Source: Antedon mediterranea (taxonomy: Eukaryota; Echinodermata; Crinoidea; Comatulida; Antedonidae). From it: 60,000 nt of DNA. The translations under genes were made by a program, and so were the position numbers. A model generated the notes under the pieces. The model saw only the letters and a list, made by a program, of their open reading frames with translations. It was not told where the DNA came from and did no database searches. Shown piece by piece: positions 11,901 through 20,900 of this stretch. Position 1 is the first letter of the stretch, and each line of letters begins with the position of its first letter. The DNA lies in NCBI RefSeq assembly GCF_964355755.1, contig NC_092676.1, positions 7,176,288-7,236,287 on the forward strand, written 5' to 3'.

Positions 11901-14900
11901 ATGAAACGTTATTTTAAATGTTGAAATATTTGTACTTATTCTTGTGTAATAATAAGCATGCCATTTCAACTTGTTTTCCTTGACGGCATAACACTTTGAT
12001 AGAAGCAGTAATAACATTTGGTGCTGTGTGGTCAGTGTTTGGTTTAGCGTCTTTCCACACGTATCTTGTGTGTAAAAGTCAAACAACCAATGAAGATGTA
12101 AGTGAACATCAATGCCATTTAAATCCTATTGTATAGAATCACTGGGCTAATAACTGAATCTTACTGCCCTTGGTGGGCTAATACCAGAGTTGCTCTGATA
12201 AATACAAACAATACAGCTTACCCTTCATTTGGGACATCCCTATCCCCTATCCCTGGCCCATATATAATTTTATTAAAACCAAAATCAATTGTGCTTTATA
12301 ACTGTCCAATCACACTATATTAATCTTCTATTATTCTTCTGTCTGACACTATATAATACTGTCAACAGTATTCAAATTTGTACATAGTCACTGAGCTAAT
12401 AACTGAATCGTACTTCCCTCGGTGGGCTAATATCAGAGTTTCTCTAAGTAATATATTTTAACCTTCCTTTGGGACATCCCTATTCTCGGTACACTCCTAT
12501 TAAAGGGACTCTTTCTTTTGAAATGAAAGAAGAGAATTATATTTTATTTAATACCATATTTAATGTACGTGACCTATCCAGTTCCAGTGAAAGGAACTGA
12601 TCTTTAAGGGTCCTAAATAAAACAAATCCAAACAAAGCAAATTTACAGTGGCCTTTTTTTGTAGGCCATGTCATAAAAGATTAACAGTTAGTGTCCCAAT
12701 TATTACAACCCCTAAATGCTCCAATTCTCGTAATGCAGCCTCTTTAACCTGAAACCCAAATACTGGCAGCCATTCACAAAGCATGACTCATGGAACAGGG
12801 TCATGGGTGAGAAGAACATTACATGAAAACTGTTACAAGAGAACACCCACCGTCAAATTAATCAATCTATTAGGGGACACCTTCAGGACCTAAGAAAGTG
12901 TCCTCTAAAACTTGGTTGGATTAGTGTAAAGCTAGTCTGTCTACACTTCAAACTAGTTGGACAAACAAAGTGTGATGTTCCCAAATATGGTAGTGATATT
13001 CCCAAATATGGTAATGATATGACATCATCATGTCTATATATGGGCACATCAAATTTGTTTATCACATAACATTTGATAGTGTAGACAGAGCGTCAAAACT
13101 TATTTTTCCCCTCGTTATTTCTCAGTTATGTCCAGAAGGGTTGTAATGTATTTTATTGATTTAGTTATTTTTGATTTTTTTTCTTTCGTAGATTAAAGGA
13201 ACGTGGTCAACAAAGCGGCAACGTGATAATTTCAATCCATTTAGTCATGGAAATGCGTTTAGCAATTGTTGTGTTGTGCTCTGTGGTCCCATGCACCCTA
13301 GGTAAGATGATCATAATTAAATCAGTATAATTGTTTCTTACTATTATACTATTACAATGGGCTGTACGCTTAAAGCTTACAGTACTGCCCCTTCATACTT
13401 TTATATTTTATTTTTAATTTTGAAATGTTACTTTTCTTTTTCAAATGAATTTTTAATCATTGTTTTTATATGTACGATTCATGTAAATAAAAGTGATTGA
13501 TTGAAAAAAAAAATTTGCCCGGTTCTTCCCTCTCTCCCCTCCCCCTCCCCCCCTTCCTCAGTTTTTAAAGGCATGTCTTTTTAATATAAAATAATGAATT
13601 TTTATTTTTCTGCAACCCGACGGATTGTTTTTATCATTTCTGAAATATTTAGCCTCACTAATCTATAATGCTGGATCTGCCCCTGTTTAGTTATCAGTTG
13701 GTACAATATAATTATGCCGTTCGGAATTGTGCAAAGTCATCTTTCCATTGTTGATGATATGAGCTAGTACAAGTGCATTATACAGTACACTGATCCTGTT
13801 CTATTTACATCAACAGTTAACAATAAATACAAGCTTATATTAAACATTTTGTGTATATGATATATATGTATTGTAACCAATTATAAATTATTCATGCATA
13901 CAAATAATCATACAGTACCACTGTTATATATTTTAGTATTTTACACGTACTGTACAGTATATCATTAACTTGATTTATATACTCCTCCAATGTTAACTTG
14001 CCAAATTGTCATAAAATGTGCTTATAAAATGTAATGGGTCCTCCTTGTAATTTATTACAGTAATATAAAAAGAAATTATCTAGGAGTGTTTAAAGAAATA
14101 TGTAGAGATTATTGACAACATTTGCAATTGCACATCCTTATCAATTTGCATGAAATTCATCAATGCAACCCAATGGTAGATTCATTCCCCACAAACAAGG
14201 CACGTTAAGTTATTAGATCAAAAAATAATTGCTGTTTTCATTTCTCATTGAATATTCATAACAGACTCTACAGTATGTTAAACCCATCTGACAAGCGGAG
14301 TATTAGACAAAATAACACTCTGTTAATTACATATCAGTCAGAACCTATAAATAATGTAATATAACCATTAATTGGATCGATCCATTTCATATGATAATCA
14401 ATATTTTAAGAAGAAGTTATCTAGTCAAAGCCTATTCAAAACTTGCGTCTCGTTGTGTGCAATGAAGCGTGATAGTTAATTACTCAATGTGACAGGTCGT
14501 ATGTTTAGTTTTCTAATTATATAATGAAATTCTACCTATGGGAACAGCTATTAGAGCATGTATTCAGAGGTTCTTGGTTCCACCCCAGAATAACTAGTGA
14601 TTTTTATTTTTTCCACTTGAAGCATTCTCATCAGATTTAATATTACCATTTCCACATCCAATAATCAAATTGTTTGTCCTATTAAGGACTTTAAGATTTT
14701 CAACTATGTCGACTTTGACGTCATTACATCATTTTGAGGTGTTGCGCATGTATCTGGTGGTTTCCCTCATTTACTAGCTGCCTTGAGAGTAAGGTTTACT
14801 ATCGATCTGATGTATACACGTCATAATCTGATGCCTCCGCACTTTAGTGTCCACTGTAGTTGTCGTCATCGTGAGGTGGTTTCCCGAATGATCGTAAAAT

Positions 14901-17900
14901 CAAAACGGTGCTGGGTATGACCAACTAGCGTTCTTGTCACCAACTAGTCATCCATTCATAGAAGTACTGATGTAGTAGCCTATCTGTACGGTGACCATAG
15001 AATGTGACCCGAGACATGACTACTGTAACTACGACTTTTAGTTGATAGAAGATTGAAAAAAGTGTTAAGAAGAGTTGTACTGTATGTGGATGTTTAATGA
15101 AATTATGTCAATAATGTTTACACACTAGGCATATAAATAGTAATGTTTGTTAGTAAAAATAATTTTGAGTTAAAAAGAATAAGATATAAGGAAGAAAAGC
15201 AAAGAGACTATGGAGCGGCTATTCCTGAATATACAATTATTAAGTATCGTAGATTTAAATTATAAATTTTAGGCGATCTTGTCAAAGGTCAAGCGCCTAT
15301 AGCCTGCCACGTTTCGATATTCAATATTGAACTTGACCTGCCGTCGAGTGAAATCTAAAACTTGTAATTTCATATGCACCGAGCAAAAACTCGCCAATTA
15401 CAGGATGGATCATGCTTATAATAAACTAAGTCTCGTTTGAGGCTTAGGGAGTGGAGTTGAAAGAGTCCCGAGTTACAGTACAACCCTAGCACTACAGTAG
15501 GTCAGGATTGAACCCCGGACCGGGATTAAAAGGCAAGCATGTTAACCACTAAGCTACAACTCCACTACCTCAAGAGGGAACGCATCACCGGTTGATGTGA
15601 ACCACGCTTATGTTCACACTAAAGGTCCCTATTATTAACTTGTCACCTAACAATTTTTCATACATCCAATTATAAACAAACGCTTTAATTTATCTTGCAG
15701 CTTGCTAGATCGTCGAGGTTTCTACGTTCCTAATGTAAATGTAACTCAAACGGAGAACGTAATACCAAGGGGCGTGCCCGCCCTACCTCTACCAAACAAA
15801 GGTGTAAGTATTTATACAACGACATTTTTGATTGGTTGATTGCGGAATGAAAATAATATATTAACCCACTGCGCATGCACTCTCTCAATGACTATTCAGA
15901 ATATAATTTGTTGGGTTTTTTTTTTATGAATGATTTCTAATGTCAGTTAATTCAGAATTTTTAAAATAAAGATGAGATATATGAATTTGCTTATGATACA
16001 GTTGTCACATGTGTTACATATATGACACTGTATTACAGAATTTGCCTCTGGTACAGGTGTCACATGTGATACATATATGACACTGTATTACAGCCTATGA
16101 TACTGGCTGGCATATGTGGAGATACAGTTCAGAGAATCAGGTGTAGACACAGGTGTTTAAGCACCTCTACAAAGCTGTCGGAAATTTATCGCATAAATCT
16201 ATCAATTTAGTTTACCTTATAAAAACAAAATGAATGTATTATACAAGTTATATTCTGAATAGACTTAATCTTTTTGCCAACATGTCTTTCCTAATTCTTT
16301 GTTTTTTTTATTATTATTCTATAAACATTTTATTTATGCATGGTTGTAGTATAGCGGCGTCAACTCTCTCAAACAAACTGATACTTATATTACACACACA
16401 TTTCTGCTTCTGAGATTGTGGCTATCCAACAATGCATTGTGCTTCCATAAGAAAGGTTAAAATGTTGCTTTTATGTTTTTTTATTAAACGGTTTTATTGT
16501 TATAACTTCTTAAGCCTTGTCTACACTATAAAAAAAAGTGATATGCCCATATGGACATGATAATGTCATATCACTACCATATTTGAGCACATCACACTTT
16601 TTTTGTCAAACTAGTTTGATAGTGTAGACAGAGCTTTAGTCAAACTCTATTGCCGATGCTATTTTTGAATTTGCAACATGAATATGTTTATGCTAATAAC
16701 ACTCTCTATTATAAACATCAATTAAGTCGGGTAAATTAGTAAAAAGCATGCCTTTTTTTAATAAACTTGATTAAAAAGAGAAAGAATATTTTGTCCATAA
16801 AATGTTCTTAATAACAAAGAGAGCATCTTGTGTGTTTGTCTTGTAAATGGATTTCCACAGGTCGAAGGTTAAATCTGCTATTTCATAGGCCAATAAACTG
16901 TTATGAGATGTTGCTTGTGTCTATGTTATGTGAACTGATTTACTACTTCTTTTTTACACAATATGATTCTCCAATTCTTGGTATGCTGTCTAAATATGGA
17001 ATGAAAATAATACAGTATTTAATTTATTACCAACTTTTAATGTTTTTAGGAAGAAGGTGGATATATGAACCCATTGTGGGTTCTCAAGAAACAAAATGTT
17101 TGCAAGGTATTGCATGAAGAATGAGAATGTTAGTTAATAGCCTGCGCACATCAACAAACAAGTTATTCATTACGTTTTTAGAATACACAATTCATACAGT
17201 ATAGGCTGTCATTTTAGAATACTAAATTCATAGGCTGTCATTTTAGAATACTAAATTCATAGGCTGTCATTTTAAAATACACAATCCATACTGTAGCTAA
17301 TATACAGAAAGCCAGAAATAACAGTTACTGTTTTTTTAAGTACTAGAGAGAACCCATTATTCACTGATTATAGTTTTTTTTGCGGAAAAATCATTGATTG
17401 ATCTGTGAATACAACAATAGTACATTAATGAATATTTTTTTATTAGGACATAAATATATTGTTAAATACTGTACTCAAATGATATAATTAAAATGGTACA
17501 ATCATGCCTCATTTAGACAAAAGACATCGTTAACTATTTTTAGTACGTTGTGATTGGTTCATTGTCATTAAGCATATCTTCATTTACATTGTACATACGG
17601 TTTATTTGAATGACCATTTCAATGTTCATACCCACATACCGTACTGTAGGTAAAGATCACACTATCAAACTTTATGTGACAAAAAATGTGATGTACACAT
17701 ATATGGACATGATATCACAACCATATTTGGGCATATCACTATCAACCATAGAGATATTATAATATTTATATGCACTACCTTATTTGGGTGCATTTTACTT
17801 TTCTACTTTCTATAGACAAAAAGAACAACATTTTTAGCAGAGATAGTGAAAAACTAAAGTTTTATTTTATCTAATAATATAATAAATATATAATAATATA

Positions 17901-20900
17901 AAATAATCATTTCTATCTAAGATTTATATATTTATTTATTTTTAAATACATAACAAATATTTGCTTATGTTATTTTGAAAACTGACTTAAGCAAAATGAT
18001 TCACGTAAAATTATTTCTTAGCTAAGTATGAGTGATAAAATATGATCCTAGACTAAACCTATGTGTTGACAATGACAAAGGTTGAAAAGGAATACATATA
18101 GTAGACGTGACAGTCTATAGTATAAGGCATCAAATATTGATAAGGAATGATTATGTTCAGCAATAATAATATTGATTACTGTATGGCATATATCATTAAT
18201 CAATACAGCACTGTGATGAAACATTCCATGAAGAACTTTAGTAGAATGTACAATTGAGAAAATAATACTAGGCAAGCATAGGTTGAAAGGGTTCCAGTCA
18301 AGTTGGCCCAATTGCATCCTGGTTGATGGTTGATTGTAATTCTGATTACATTAAGGCTTATTGAGGATCCAGGATTTTGAAGTAGGAGGTGGGGGGGGGG
18401 GGGGGGGGGCCAGGTCCTAAAAATGGTGAAATGAAAGACTGAGCTTAATTCGATGTCCTATATTTTGTATTACAATTTGGGAAATTCCGGCCGTTGGGGC
18501 CGACTGGGTCCCCCTTAGATCTTCCCCTGCTCATCATCCAATTTTAAGTTCTGGATGCATTCATCTGCTGACCAGGGTTCAATTAGTCCGATCCCTAACC
18601 GATGTTAGCGACGAAGACATATTCCCTTACTTTGATTTGGGTTTTTTTGGCATGGTTGGAATCCCTTTTATCGTATTAGTTTTCGTACAGCGCTTCACAA
18701 CATTAGGCGCTATATAAATCCATGATATTAATATTATTCAACAACATTTTTCCACAATACAGAAGTCTCCTTTTTTATAGATTAGATAAATTAATAATTA
18801 AATTTCTTTAAATCAAATTAACATAAAAGGTGGTGTTATCTGCTTCTTGGCATGTTACTTTGAGAATGTTTGCACTGGAAACTATTTCGTTTGTTGAATT
18901 GCATAATTTCTATTACTAAATGACTAAAGATGAAAAATTAATGAATTTTTTTTTTTCGATCCAGTTTCTGTCAAAGGAAATAACTATTAAAATGGCAAAT
19001 TAAAAAGAAAAATTAAAAAATATTTTTTTAGGAGGACAATCTTTAATATAATCAGGGAAGAGTGTAATTTCACTCAAATATGATTTTAAATTGAATACAG
19101 GATGTTACAGTATGTTTCTATGGCCTTATCAATATCTTTCCATTGATTATGGCATGGCTAAATACATTATTTTAATGTAATCTCAAATAACATTGTTTAA
19201 TTTAACATAGTAGGGTTTTACCTGAACCAACTGCATAATATACTAATATAACATAAACGTTTGTTGTTTAAACGTGCTATGGTAGCAAATAGTGCATTAT
19301 TTATTCCTGATAAGAATCATGGTTTCTTTAAATTCATAGCTACCCTACTATATATATACTATGGAGATAATATAAGCCGAAGACTAGAGGGCGTACTGCT
19401 GACTAGAGGAGCAACCAACAATATGGCGGCCATGAATCTGAAAAAATATTCAGTGTATCAAATAATACATTAAAAACCACATAATGTAGAATGCGTTCAC
19501 GTTTATAGTCTCAATACGCTGCATTGTGTATTGTACGTGAGAATTTAAAGAATACTCATGCTGTCTATGCTCAACACAGACGTAGTAGTGCGTGACTGCG
19601 TATGGGCGAATCAAATTGCAGCTGTCATCTTGTTGGTTCCCTCTCCATGAAAAATCACTTTTTTAACTGCTATAACATTGAAGTCTGCCCTCTAGAGAAT
19701 CTATACTACCTCAATGATAGCAACCCATTTACCTTTAACTATTTATAAAATTGAGTGAAATAATTGTTTCAGCATTAATTTATACTGTGTGGTTACTGTC
19801 TAGTCTCTTTGCCATTCAAATATTTCTAAAATTTTTGAAAAACAAACAAGTCCCTGGAATTTAAATTAAAGTTGAAGATGAATTGTCCCCCAAAAACCTG
19901 AAAAATAAAGATGAATAAAATCAGACTTTGAATAGGCCATTTTGCAGTTTTAATAAAGTTATTCACTTCTGTAGAAAAAAAAATGTAAACAAATAAGTTT
20001 TTACACATCAATACTGTACCTTCTTGCTGAACCCTTTTGTTGCTATAGCAGACCTATCACGCATGCATAAAAAGCACATTTCAAATGCCTAATATTATTT
20101 AGATAAAAATATTAAGTGCTAGCCTATAAATAAATTAATGAATATTATAAATTTATTATTTGTTAATTTTGTTTGCTAATCATTATTTATCCACAAATGA
20201 CAATATTTGTCCAGTATCATATATTTTGTAATACAGCATCACATGTGTATCACACGCGGTGCCTGTATCATAGCAGGTTAGGTTACGCAGGGTTCCAAGG
20301 GTGTGATACAGTTATCACATGTGAAACACATGAGCTGCTGTATCATAGAATTGCCTATGATACTGGACAACTTCAGATACAGTAGTAAGAGTTGGCTGGT
20401 AGAATAGACATACCAGTGTATCCATATAACTGAAAGATGATATTTTAATTTATAATTTATCAATATTACACATTTGATTTGATTTTTATATTAGTACATA
20501 GTTTGCTTATTTGTATCCATTTTAACCTAATTCGTTGCTTTTTCCTGTTTTTGTTGCATGCCAAAAAAAGGATCCATCGCAGGCTGGTCACAAACCCATT
20601 ACTAACAATCAGTAAAGAAGAGATATCACCATGCATGGTGTTATTACCGTAAGTTTACCATCGTACCGAGCAAGCCCCTTTCCTCACAGACTATTTATCA
20701 GTACATGCATGGTGTGGTGATTAGCAGCTTACAGTAATTTTAAGTAGCCATCTAATCTGTAGGTCTCTTGGCTGTGTCAAGATACTTGTAAGTTTTTAGC
20801 AGTAATTTGCCTCGTAAAGGCAGATTCAGTCAGCCTATTTTTTAGCTATACTACTTCTGTCGTAAATTGTGCGCAATTATTCAACTAGAAATTCAAACAA

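Noticed and set aside
20571-20615. Candidate ZDHHC exon encoding [14 protein letters not shown]
   Set aside because: Its donor leaves phase 2, which does not fit exon 9; the acceptor is poor.
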